IMG/VR virus record: IMGVR_UViG_3300029923_000025
Location: 1 to 55,915 of that record
Strand: one strand, 5' to 3'
DNA: 55,915 bases
DNA from: a virus
Under the pieces are notes generated by a model. It worked only from the letters and a program-made list of their open reading frames with translations, had not been told where the DNA came from and did not search any database. The translations under genes were made by a program, and so were the position numbers. Below, piece after piece: positions 7,760 to 16,389 of the stretch (positions are counted from its first letter, which is position 1; each line of letters starts with the position of its first letter).

Positions 7760-10006
7760 TTAATAAGCAACGCTTACAGTTTTCAGCAATTCGCTTGCCT
7801 GTTTAGCAATATGCCTATTTGCTTTGCCACTTTTATCTGTATGTGGATGTGTTCCATCAGGTAGCCATAAATTAACCATTGAAATTGTTTGTTCTGTTCC
7901 ACCACTAGCAACCCACCATGCAGAACCATCTGAATATCCTGTTACATCCCAATATCCAGTTGTTTTTATTGTCCCTTGTGACATTCCTAATTTATCGTAC
8001 AATGATAAAAATGGAATTTCCCAATAATCTGCAACATTTTTTTGTGCTGTAATGATACTATTTACCCCAGTATGCTTTTGATTGTCATAATGACTCATAA
8101 TAACTATTTTTGTTCTTGGATTATCAGTTAAAATTAAGTTAATAAGAAAATTCATACAACCACTATAACTAAACATACCATTTGAACCAGTAGTATCTGT
8201 AGTAAAATTATCAGTACCTATATCGTTATGACCATGTTCAAATATATACAAGTCTTTTCTATTATTTCCGAGATGATTTACGACTAGTTTATTTTCATAA
8301 GAGTAAGATTTTATATAGTTCGTATCTGTAGTAGTCCATGTTGTAGGGAAAGCACTTGTAAATACGCTTGAATCATATGTACCACTATTGCCATAAGTTC
8401 CACTATTAATTTTATAATTTATCCAATTTGCAATCCACTGCATTTGTTCAATTGTATTAGTCAAACATCTTGAAACTGCTTCAAAATTGTTTATAAAACC
8501 ATAAGGATTAGTAGTTGGATTCACTAAACTTTGTTTTCTACAACATACACAACTACTACCTACTGCTTCGTTTGTAATTGTCATACTTAAATAGTGAGCC
8601 ATTAATAATGGATAACTATTTTCTCTATAATTAGTAGTATCTAATCCGTTTATTCCTGCACCGAATCCAGCTGGTATCGATGTTCCAAAAATTACTGCAC
8701 TTTTATCATTCCATTGAGTTGGATTTTTATTGATTCCGTAACGTTCAACATAAGTATAATCAATACAGTTTTTCTCACAAGCCACATATAATTTAGTCGC
8801 TCCTGTTGGTACTGTGAATGTTTGATATGTGTTATTATAGCTTGATACTGTATATAACGAACCACTTATAAAAGTTCCAGAATCATTAGTACAAAAGTAA
8901 ACAGCAATATATGGATTCCCATATGGATGTATTTTAAGTGTTTGACCTTCTGCAACAGTATATATTTTATACACATTTAAACCATCACTTGCGAACACTG
9001 GAGGTGTTGCTTTGCTATATGTTCCAACTACATAACTATCATGGTCTACGTAGTTATAACGCATAGCATTTTTTGTACCTGTTATAGTAGTATTTATTGT
9101 GTTAATGCTATCCGTTGTACTTTGTATTTTTTGATTAAATAAATAAGTAGTCCAATTCGGAGATGCAAATTTTTTAACGGAATTAATTAGCAAACCATTT
9201 GCACTAATGTCATTTTGCACAGATATATAAGCCCATGCTTTGTTTGATATAGTAAAATAGTAAGCACCCGTACTTGCATTTAATGCACTAGAATTATAAT
9301 ATACACAATTTCCACTTGAATCAAAAGCAATTAATTCTTTATAACTTGTGCTTTTAATATCAAATTTAACGACATCTAAATAAGAAACTGGTATTCTTGC
9401 AGATACATTTTTACCAGCAGAAGCAGTCCATACATAATTCCAAGCGTAATATCCGCCTGTTTCTCCACCTGTGTAAGTAAATAAATCGGCTGATAATAAA
9501 TCTTTTAGTTTAGCTTCCGATACTGCATTATCTGAAATAGATATGCTTTGATAAATTCCACCACTTGTCCAAGCAGAACCATTCCAGTAGTACCAACAAC
9601 CATCTGCACTTACTATATAAGTATTTGTGTTTCCTGTTGGAAAAGCAGTTTGTAATAATGCTAAAGTGGTATAAACTCCCTTTGGAGAACCACTCGCTAA
9701 ACTTGCAATTGCAGATGTATTAGTTGCTATTTGCGATGTATGTGTAGATATTGTAGCTGTATTATTTGCTACATTGGCATTAGTAGTATCTAATGCATTT
9801 TGATTAGCTTTTAATCCAATATTAGCATTTTGTGTTGTTTGTTCCTGTACAATATCTGACAATTGCGTAGAATGACTAGCTACATCTGTTGTTAAATTTC
9901 CAATTTTATTAGCATTTAAAGTTGTATTTCCATTTAATTCGCCAATATTATTATTTATTTTCAAATGCCAATCTGGCTCTCCTTTAATTATGTTTTCTAT
10001 TGCCAT
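7760..10006 (-). CDS. Tail fibre/spike protein with C-terminal SGNH (GDSL-like) hydrolase domain
   Basis: 748 aa, ATG start with an ATAAGGAGTG ribosome binding site. Residues 1-110 are low-complexity heptad repeats rich in Thr, Asn and Ala, typical of trimeric fibres. A short module with 'YYWNGSAWTSGG' follows. The C-terminal 310 residues carry SGNH hydrolase blocks: block I 'VIFGTSIPAGFG' (Ser in GTS), a Gly/Ser-rich segment, block III-like 'FEHGHNDIG', and block V 'LPDGTHPHTD' with Asp and His of the catalytic triad. Phage SGNH domains commonly deacetylate or de-esterify surface polysaccharides, so a receptor-processing role is likely. It lies downstream of BppU and the broken fibre genes. 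Confidence 0.85.
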   Translation of the reverse strand: MAIENIIKGEPDWHLKINNNIGELNGNTTLNANKIGNLTTDVASHSTQLSDIVQEQTTQNANIGLKANQNALDTTNANVANNTATISTHTSQIATNTSAIASLASGSPKGVYTTLALLQTAFPTGNTNTYIVSADGCWYYWNGSAWTSGGIYQSISISDNAVSEAKLKDLLSADLFTYTGGETGGYYAWNYVWTASAGKNVSARIPVSYLDVVKFDIKSTSYKELIAFDSSGNCVYYNSSALNASTGAYYFTISNKAWAYISVQNDISANGLLINSVKKFASPNWTTYLFNQKIQSTTDSINTINTTITGTKNAMRYNYVDHDSYVVGTYSKATPPVFASDGLNVYKIYTVAEGQTLKIHPYGNPYIAVYFCTNDSGTFISGSLYTVSSYNNTYQTFTVPTGATKLYVACEKNCIDYTYVERYGINKNPTQWNDKSAVIFGTSIPAGFGAGINGLDTTNYRENSYPLLMAHYLSMTITNEAVGSSCVCCRKQSLVNPTTNPYGFINNFEAVSRCLTNTIEQMQWIANWINYKINSGTYGNSGTYDSSVFTSAFPTTWTTTDTNYIKSYSYENKLVVNHLGNNRKDLYIFEHGHNDIGTDNFTTDTTGSNGMFSYSGCMNFLINLILTDNPRTKIVIMSHYDNQKHTGVNSIITAQKNVADYWEIPFLSLYDKLGMSQGTIKTTGYWDVTGYSDGSAWWVASGGTEQTISMVNLWLPDGTHPHTDKSGKANRHIAKQASELLKTVSVAY

Positions 10007-10040
10007 TATATAATCACACTCCTTATTCGTTTAATTTGTT

Positions 10041-10545
10041 TTAAATTATTATATTTAATATCACACTAATGACCGAATCACTATATGTAATTATATATTC
10101 CGTATCTGTGATTTTTTCAATAACAGGATTACTCCCTAAATATTTTAAAGGTATATATATAGTAATTGTATTTTTATCATCATAAGCTATTTTATTTTCT
10201 AGTTTATAAGTTGTATCACCAGCTGGAAAATCGCCAGCTCCACCAATACCACCACCATATTGAGTATATAAAGCTCTAATAGATGGATAGGTATTTAGGT
10301 TGTGAGTGATAGTTGCCAGTTTGTATTCATCTGATATTTTTATAGTAGGGTTGGATATTTCATTTTCAAAAGGTAATCCATTGTAAAATAATTGATTATT
10401 TACATATGTAAATTTAGACAGAACTTAATAATGTAAATACTAATTGTGAACCACTAGGGTTTATTGATTTAATACCTGTTACAACTTTTGTAATTTCTTG
10501 ACTAGTATAGGCTTTTGCTTTATTGAGAGTAAAGAAATCTATCAA
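10041..10545 (-). pseudogene. Tail fibre/baseplate gene disrupted by a one-base frameshift
   Basis: The frame starts at a TTG (10543-10545) behind AAGTGATG. It reads IDFFTLNKAKAYT..., a typical N-terminus of baseplate/fibre proteins, and stops at 10414-10416 after 43 codons. The next frame continues without a break from KFTYVNNQLFYNG to a stop at 10041-10043. The continuation contains 'YGGGIGGAGDFPAGD', closely like 'FGAGVGGAGNFPAGAD' in the BppU gene (11596-13743). The total length (505 nt) is one base over a multiple of three, so removing one base near 10424 would give a 167-aa protein. No slippery run is present, so decay or a sequence error is more likely than programmed shifting. Confidence 0.65.
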
Positions 10546-10573
10546 TTTTCATCACTTCTTTCTTTAATTTATT

Positions 10574-10784
10574 TCAGAATGTAATCCATCTATTAGTTTT
10601 TGAATTAAATATTTTAGCTACTATTGTATCATTATCCATTAGAATTGTTATTTGACTTCCATTCTGTATAAATCCTTCTAAGTGGTTTGTATTATCAGGT
10701 AATATATCTCCTTCATTTGCCATAAATTCTTTATAAGGGGGGGGCATTGAGTTGGTAGCCTTCCCTAGTCTTAATTACTGCCAT
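10574..10784 (-). pseudogene. Small tail gene interrupted in a run of eight C (possible phase variation)
   Basis: An ATG at 10782-10784 with an AAAGGA ribosome binding site reads MAVIKTREGYQLNAPPL then stops. The run of eight Cs (plus-strand G8, 10737-10744) lies in the codons for the Pro residues. With seven Cs the frame continues YKEFMANEGDILP...NSKTNRWITF to the stop at 10574-10576, giving 69 aa. An internal ATG just after the run could still yield a 49-aa product. A homopolymer of C in so AT-rich a genome is conspicuous. It sits among tail fibre genes, where phase variation would alter host range. Confidence 0.6.
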
Positions 10785-10964
10785 TTATATCAGTCCTTTC
10801 TATACTGTATTCTCTATATTTACTTATTTAATTTTTAGAAACTATGATTTAAACCTAAAATCTTAATTTATAAGTCTCACTTTATTAATTTTAGACAATA
10901 AAAAAGACTCCAATGGAGTTATTCAAATTGTCTATATATTTTATCTTATTATTTAATTTATTTA
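10785..10964. other. Short spacer with a terminator
   Basis: On the minus strand ACTCC-ATT-GGAGT is followed by CTTTTTTATTG (10893-10919), an intrinsic terminator just past the gene at 10965. No promoter was recognised before the 10784 start. Confidence 0.55.
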
Positions 10965-11159
10965 CTAAGAAGGTAAAATAATTAACTTAGTCAAAATCGC
11001 ATACTGAGTCGTAGTAATTTTTGCGTCTGCTAAAAATATATTTATTATATTTGTTATTTCCGTGAAATCTTGTTCACTAACAATTTTTAATTTTTCATCA
11101 TTAATTCTACTTGTTAATAATCTTTCTAACAATGTCTGCATTTCAGTTAATGTTTCCAT
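10965..11159 (-). CDS. Small baseplate-region protein (XkdX-like possibility)
   Basis: 64 aa, ATG start with AGGAGGTATAAG; its ATG overlaps the TAA stop of the gene at 11159-11578 (TAATG). A predicted helix fills the first half, then 'LADAKITTTQYAILTKLI' resembles the end of XkdX-type proteins found between baseplate and lysis genes. No enzymatic motif is visible. Translational coupling with the upstream gene is likely. Confidence 0.5.
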   Translation of the reverse strand: METLTEMQTLLERLLTSRINDEKLKIVSEQDFTEITNIINIFLADAKITTTQYAILTKLIILPS

Positions 11160-11578
11160 TATCTTATACCTCCTATTGTTTTATTTTTTTCTCTTAATAA
11201 AAAATACTTTTCCAAATCCTCAATTGATGTTGTATCTAAATTGACATATGTAGAAATAGTATTTTTCCTATCTAATATAATTTGTTGCTCTTTTTGTTTT
11301 TGTTTTTTAGTATCTAATTCTTCTTGTGTATAATATTCATATTTTAAAGTCTTAGTTTTTACATCTACCGAATATGATTTAACATTATTAAAAATAGATG
11401 CTAAAGTTCCATATTCTAATTCTATATAATCAATTTCATCTATATTTTTATCTTTTAATTGTTCATATATTTCCATGTCTTGTTCTTTAGTTGTTTCTCT
11501 TAAAGTCCCTTCTGGTGTTATAGTTAATATTTCTCCTGTAGATATAAAATAATATATTTTTGCTTTTATTTCATTCAC
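11159..11578 (-). CDS. Tail-region hypothetical protein
   Basis: 139 aa with a GTG start, seven bases after GAGGAGG. The N-terminal half is strand-rich and acidic (IYYFISTGEIL ... EYGTLASIF). A Lys/Gln-rich coiled-coil segment with four QK/KQ steps follows at about residues 90-105. Proteins of this size and place, between BppU and an XkdX-like gene, are usual in clostridial siphoviruses but have no assigned role. It is coupled to the next gene by a TAATG overlap. Confidence 0.5.
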   Translation of the reverse strand: MNEIKAKIYYFISTGEILTITPEGTLRETTKEQDMEIYEQLKDKNIDEIDYIELEYGTLASIFNNVKSYSVDVKTKTLKYEYYTQEELDTKKQKQKEQQIILDRKNTISTYVNLDTTSIEDLEKYFLLREKNKTIGGIR

Positions 11579-11595
11579 AGTTTAACCTCCTCATA

Positions 11596-13743
11596 TTATT
11601 CCGTAATATAGTAACTGTAAGTAACATTAGTTATAATTCTAGCTCTAAAAGCAACACTAGCTACATTTAACACTAAATTACTAGCATCTGTATACATTTC
11701 ATACTGGTCAGCAGTATCAGCCCTACCGTATATAGTATTAACTCCATTAATTGATACGCTTACTTCACTTGTCCATAAAATATTAGTAGGATCAGTATAC
11801 TTAAATATAACAATTCTTGGAGTAAAATTAAGAGGTATAGTTACTCCTGTTGGTGTTACATAAATTGAGCCTTCAGCATAGTGCTTACCTCCCAAACTTT
11901 CTATTGTAGCACTTCCCACTACGTCTCCTATAACCTTGTCTTTTACAATATTCGCACTGACTAAATCGGTATATCCTTTTATGGTTTGCGTTTCGCTGAT
12001 ATATTGCCCAGATGAAATTACTTGATCTGATATTGAAGGTTTATAAGTTTGTGCTGTTTTACTTGGTATATTTCCTGTTATTTTAACTCCGTTTATCCAT
12101 GCAGTTATTCCATATAATATTTGATTAGCAGTTGCACTTGCGATAGTTTGACTAGCTAATGAATTTGCACTAATTGTTCCACCATCTATATATCCAAGTG
12201 GGGGATTATAACTTTCACCACAATTTAATAATTTAGAAAGTGTACCGTTGATAGGCATTGTTCCTATTAAATCTGTATCAATATCTGTACTAAACCCGTC
12301 TCCTGCTAATACGTGGGACGCTATAGTATTTCCTACCGCATTAGCTTTTAGAAAAAAACAATCATTACCTAAATCATACCAAATATCATATGCCTTTCCT
12401 TGTACTAAAACAGGTGGATTAGTACCATTAGGTTTATAAAAATGCTTATTATTTATAGTCGTTGAAGCCCCATTATTATTATATTTTGCTATAAATTTTA
12501 ATGGATATCCATTTGTTAAAGTCTTATTAATAACTAGTACCAATTCGTTTGCAGTTCCTTGTGCAGTTTGATAGTTTAAATCAGATATTGAATTATTAAT
12601 TGACACTATACTATCATTAATTGATTTAATTTCTTCTTCTATACTTCCTTCTATTAATTCAATTAAAACACTTCTAGTAGAGTTTAAAAAAGTTACTATA
12701 TATTTATAATCATTTATTTTATTTATTGTTGGACTTGCAATATAATAATTTAAAGGTACAAATATAGTCACATTATTATTATCTGTATATATTGCTTTAT
12801 TTTGCATTAAATTACAATCGCTATCAGCTCCAGCAGGGAAGTTACCTGCACCACCTACCCCAGCTCCAAATTCAGTATAAGTTAATTTAACTACTGGATA
12901 TCCATTTAATCCATGATTGATAGACAATAATTCTTTATTACAATATGTCTCATTTAGCATTGTGTTTGAAAGTGGTACTAATTGAGTTGTATCATAATTT
13001 TTAAATTTTTGTAATTCGACATCAGCATTAGCTATTACAGATATTAAATCATCTTTATCTATGTTTGCACTTATTTTTGCTGAGTCTAATTCATCCCTAA
13101 TAGTCGTTGCACTAGGAATAGATATATCTAATTTGTCACTTATTGCTTTTGAGTTCTGATATAAGGGATTTAATCTAGATTCTATTGCATTGGCTTCATC
13201 AATAGAATCATTCAATGTGTTATCTACTGCACTTGCTTGTGGTACTTTTATTGCAAAATCATCAGCTATTGCTTGTGCTTCAAGAATATCTGCTTTAAAA
13301 CTTGCACTTAATGCCATTGCTATATTTACATCATCATCAAATCGTTCTAAAATATCAACAAAGTTTCTTGAAACGACTCTATCATCATCATTCACAAGCC
13401 CACTAACGTTTAATACTATAAAATAGCTAGATTTTCTATTTCCTAAATTATCTGTAAGTTCAAGTATCCCAATAACTTTTCCTGTAGATGTTGACAATTG
13501 GTTACTACAATTTATAGTTAATAGTTTTCCAACTTTAGTTATATTTTCAACTTGACCATATATAGTTCCGTCTGGTTTTTTAGCTACAAATGTAATATTA
13601 AAATTAGTTAAATCAACTGGAACATCATAGTCATATACATTAAATTGTAAAACCATTGTGTCCATTTGTTGACAATTAGTTTTTAATTTTATACATTCTT
13701 TTAAGTCTATATCCTGTGTTTCCCATGTAAAAATATTTGACAT
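11596..13743 (-). CDS. Baseplate upper protein, BppU family
   Basis: 715 aa, ATG start with AGGGAAGGTGA. Residues 1-120 match the BppU N-terminal domain: an opening FTWETQDIDL, then 'VLQFNVYDYDVPVDLTNFNI', 'FVAKKPDGTIYGQVENI' and 'GILELTDNLGN'. A helical linker covers about residues 140-250. A receptor-like segment has 'FGAGVGGAGNFPAGAD', and a beta-rich C-terminus follows. BppU proteins link the Dit/Tal hub to receptor-binding proteins. A homologue of the central segment is found in the broken gene at 10041-10545, which suggests domain exchange. Confidence 0.85.
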   Translation of the reverse strand: MSNIFTWETQDIDLKECIKLKTNCQQMDTMVLQFNVYDYDVPVDLTNFNITFVAKKPDGTIYGQVENITKVGKLLTINCSNQLSTSTGKVIGILELTDNLGNRKSSYFIVLNVSGLVNDDDRVVSRNFVDILERFDDDVNIAMALSASFKADILEAQAIADDFAIKVPQASAVDNTLNDSIDEANAIESRLNPLYQNSKAISDKLDISIPSATTIRDELDSAKISANIDKDDLISVIANADVELQKFKNYDTTQLVPLSNTMLNETYCNKELLSINHGLNGYPVVKLTYTEFGAGVGGAGNFPAGADSDCNLMQNKAIYTDNNNVTIFVPLNYYIASPTINKINDYKYIVTFLNSTRSVLIELIEGSIEEEIKSINDSIVSINNSISDLNYQTAQGTANELVLVINKTLTNGYPLKFIAKYNNNGASTTINNKHFYKPNGTNPPVLVQGKAYDIWYDLGNDCFFLKANAVGNTIASHVLAGDGFSTDIDTDLIGTMPINGTLSKLLNCGESYNPPLGYIDGGTISANSLASQTIASATANQILYGITAWINGVKITGNIPSKTAQTYKPSISDQVISSGQYISETQTIKGYTDLVSANIVKDKVIGDVVGSATIESLGGKHYAEGSIYVTPTGVTIPLNFTPRIVIFKYTDPTNILWTSEVSVSINGVNTIYGRADTADQYEMYTDASNLVLNVASVAFRARIITNVTYSYYITE

Positions 13744-13766
13744 TTTATCACCTTCCCTTTCATATA

Positions 13767-15422
13767 TTAATTTGTTTTATATGTAAAATTAAATTTACAG
13801 TTACCATCTATTGCATTTGAATAATATACTGTAACCACATCCGTACTTACATTTTTAACCCCTAAAATTTGTGCTTGATTTAATGAATAATCTCCATTAG
13901 TAATAATAATAGGATTCATTCCTAAACCAGTTATATTTAATGTTATATTGCTTGTACCAGATGTTATTGTAGTTGTTATGGTATCTACAATTACATTTTG
14001 TCTTTCATTTAATTTATTTGTAACAAATTCTGTATTTGCAATTTGTTTATCACTTGTTGTAGTTGGCAATGTAGGGACATTAATCAAACCATTATTTGAA
14101 TATAGTTTGTTTAAAAAATTAAACGTTCCATCGGTCAAATTCAACAAAAAATAGTCATTTATTGACTTTAAAATACCTGTTTTAATCAGACTTGCATCTA
14201 TATTTCCTGTTAGTGAAGCAGTGTTTATTGCTGGAGTTCCATTGGTAGTTGTAGTTGTAACTTTATTTACTATATCAGAACTTGTTTGTAAATCTTTTAA
14301 TATACTACTGTATTTTATGACGTTTGTTAATTCTACCGTTACATCAAAAGGGTTTTCAGTATATTTTCTTTCTACAGACTCTATTTGTGCAGTTAAATTA
14401 AAATCTATATCCTTATCTATAATGATAACTTGTTCCCCTACAACTGGTTCGGTTAAAGATGAATCCTCATACACCGAAAAATCGCTCATAGATATTTTCC
14501 CACTAAGTACTGGTAAACTCACTTTTTTCAATTGTTCTAATGCTGTTTGATATAAAGTATTCACATCTATAATATTTGTATCTGTATAATCAGTTTCTTG
14601 TACACATCTTGGAGTTACATATATTTCTTCTGTAGTCATACCTTTTGCCTTAAACCAACTAATGTCTTCTACATATAATTTCCCCGTAGGATTTACACTT
14701 GTTATATTTATTGGGTTTGTTGTATCTTCATCACTTGCACCATAAGCATGTAAACGAGTAAAGATACCTGTACTATCATAAGTGATATCTAATGATTTTA
14801 GCCCTTGTCCTTTTCTTATAAATTTACCATTGTCAATAGCATTTTTTCTCAAATATACCCACTTTTGTCCATCTGAATCTGTAGTTAACTCCATCCATCC
14901 ATCAAACTTCTCACACAATGTTAATAGATTTTCAAATACAGATGTTCCAGATTCAGCTTCAATATATCTATATGTTTCAGTAATATCTGTTCCACCCCAT
15001 TTGTATAACCTTGTTAAATCAACATTTAAAGGAGATGTTATTATAATATCAAATAATTCTTTTGGTGTTTTCCCTGACGCATTATCCAATGTTAGAGCTT
15101 GACATCTAATACCTTTAATTTCTGTGAACTCACTTTCACAAGTTATACTCAATGTGTTAGAATCTGTATCACTTAATTCTACGGTCTTTATTATGTAAAA
15201 ATCATTTTCAAATTTTACTAACATTTCAGCACTATCGTAACTTATTATTGTATTATCAAATGGAATTTTAAACGTTAAAGTTGTTACATCATTTAATATA
15301 CTCTTCTTCACTATTTCATAAGCAAGGTTTACATTTTTGTTAGATAATATAGCTAGTGGTTGTTTATTAGGTGAATATAGTTTTAAAACGGGATATAATA
15401 TTTTTCTTTTTATAGCTTTCAT
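13767..15422 (-). CDS. Tail-associated protein (Tal), prophage endopeptidase tail family
   Basis: 551 aa, ATG start behind GGGGTGG. The first 380 residues follow the gp27-like fold of prophage endopeptidase tail proteins: 'LTFKIPFDNTIIS' near the N-terminus, 'YIIKTVELSDTD', 'TPKELFDIII', a 'DGWMELTTDSDGQKWVYLRK' segment and 'LHAYGASDE'. The remainder is beta-rich and may be the trimerising tip. No lysozyme or peptidase catalytic domain is obvious, so it may be purely structural. It lies next to Dit, as expected for the tail tip. The stop codon is embedded in the AAACAAATTA motif. Confidence 0.85.
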   Translation of the reverse strand: MKAIKRKILYPVLKLYSPNKQPLAILSNKNVNLAYEIVKKSILNDVTTLTFKIPFDNTIISYDSAEMLVKFENDFYIIKTVELSDTDSNTLSITCESEFTEIKGIRCQALTLDNASGKTPKELFDIIITSPLNVDLTRLYKWGGTDITETYRYIEAESGTSVFENLLTLCEKFDGWMELTTDSDGQKWVYLRKNAIDNGKFIRKGQGLKSLDITYDSTGIFTRLHAYGASDEDTTNPINITSVNPTGKLYVEDISWFKAKGMTTEEIYVTPRCVQETDYTDTNIIDVNTLYQTALEQLKKVSLPVLSGKISMSDFSVYEDSSLTEPVVGEQVIIIDKDIDFNLTAQIESVERKYTENPFDVTVELTNVIKYSSILKDLQTSSDIVNKVTTTTTNGTPAINTASLTGNIDASLIKTGILKSINDYFLLNLTDGTFNFLNKLYSNNGLINVPTLPTTTSDKQIANTEFVTNKLNERQNVIVDTITTTITSGTSNITLNITGLGMNPIIITNGDYSLNQAQILGVKNVSTDVVTVYYSNAIDGNCKFNFTYKTN

Positions 15423-15437
15423 TTAACCACCCCGTTC

Positions 15438-16220
15438 CTATAATATTTTTGAATTTAAAGTTACTGACAGTTGAGAAACTGAACCCGTATTTAAAATAAA
15501 TGTATTTTTTATGAAAGGTTGTAATATCGGCATGTCATAATATTCATTTGAAAAATATTTGTCCATCTGAGATGTTCGCACTCCATTTACATATGAATAA
15601 ACCTGTCCTTCTGAATCAATATATATATCTTTATCTATATTTTTTAACGTTATAATCAAGTCATTCCAAGTAAATACTATTGTTGATTGTGTACCATTAG
15701 GAGTTATTTTTAAAATAGGCAAACTTTCAATATTACCTTTGTTTTTAAAATAATATTTATTACCAATAGCAGGATTTGTAATTATTTTATCTTTTTCGTT
15801 TGTTACTCTCCATAATGGGTCGTGTGCTATAAAAGATAATTCAACTTCTCCATAAAATTTTTTACCATAATAAACTTCCATATCAAAGCCTTTATCATAT
15901 ATTACATCAATTTCTTTATCTACAAATTGTTCATCACACCAAGAAAATGTTTGTTGTTTATTAACTCCCAACCAAGCATTTAATTCTTCTAAATCGACAT
16001 CTCCTTCAAATATTACAGAAATAGGAATTGTCCTTGGTTGATATCTACTTCTGATATATCTTTCTCCATTGTTTGAAGAATCTTTATCTGTAATGTGTTC
16101 TATCTCGGGAAGGAGATTATATTTCTTTTTCGTGTCCTCGGTATTAATTATTGTTCCATTAAAATAACTTAAAGTTTTATCTCCTAATCGAAAATCTTCA
16201 TGATATACATATTCTGCCAA
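15438..16220 (-). CDS. Distal tail protein Dit (Sipho_tail)
   Basis: 260 aa starting at a TTG (16218-16220). The N-terminal half matches Sipho_tail: 'LPEIEHITDKDSSNNGERYI', 'QPRTIPISVIFEG', 'FVDKEIDVIYDKGFDM' and 'FIAHDPLWR'. The C-terminal half is the galectin-like portion. Dit forms the hexameric ring joining tail tube and Tal/BppU. The start codon follows a strong AAAGGAGGTGA ribosome binding site only if an intervening 45-base hairpin is folded (see 16218-16282). No other plausible start gives the usual N-terminus. Confidence 0.85.
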   Translation of the reverse strand: MAEYVYHEDFRLGDKTLSYFNGTIINTEDTKKKYNLLPEIEHITDKDSSNNGERYIRSRYQPRTIPISVIFEGDVDLEELNAWLGVNKQQTFSWCDEQFVDKEIDVIYDKGFDMEVYYGKKFYGEVELSFIAHDPLWRVTNEKDKIITNPAIGNKYYFKNKGNIESLPILKITPNGTQSTIVFTWNDLIITLKNIDKDIYIDSEGQVYSYVNGVRTSQMDKYFSNEYYDMPILQPFIKNTFILNTGSVSQLSVTLNSKIL

Positions 16221-16282
16221 TTATATTACTTTAGTGAGATAGCATATTATAAATATCAGACCTCACTAAAGTTCACCTCCTT
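16218..16282 (-). promoter_or_regulatory. Hairpin between Shine-Dalgarno and TTG start of the Dit gene
   Basis: On the minus strand AAAGGAGGTGA is followed at once by ACTTTAGTGAG (16262-16272), a 23-base loop, CTCACTAAAGT (16228-16238), seven bases, then TTG. The 11-bp stem is perfect. Looping it out leaves a spacing of about ten bases, as described for phage T4 genes 25 and 38. The interpretation is inference; the inverted repeat is directly visible. Confidence 0.6.
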
Positions 16283-16308
16283 TCTTATTTAATTAGTTTT
16301 TGTTTTTT

Positions 16309-16345
16309 ACATAATAAAAGAACCCATTATATTTAAATGGGTTCT
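16309..16345 (-). terminator. Strong intrinsic terminator after endonuclease gene 1
   Basis: Minus strand: AGAACCCATT pairs with AATGGGTTCT over 10 perfect base pairs, followed by TTTTATTATG. It separates the endonuclease gene from Dit. Confidence 0.85.
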
Positions 16346-16389
16346 AAAAATAAGTTATATTGTGATTTTAATTCATTTACTATACTGCA

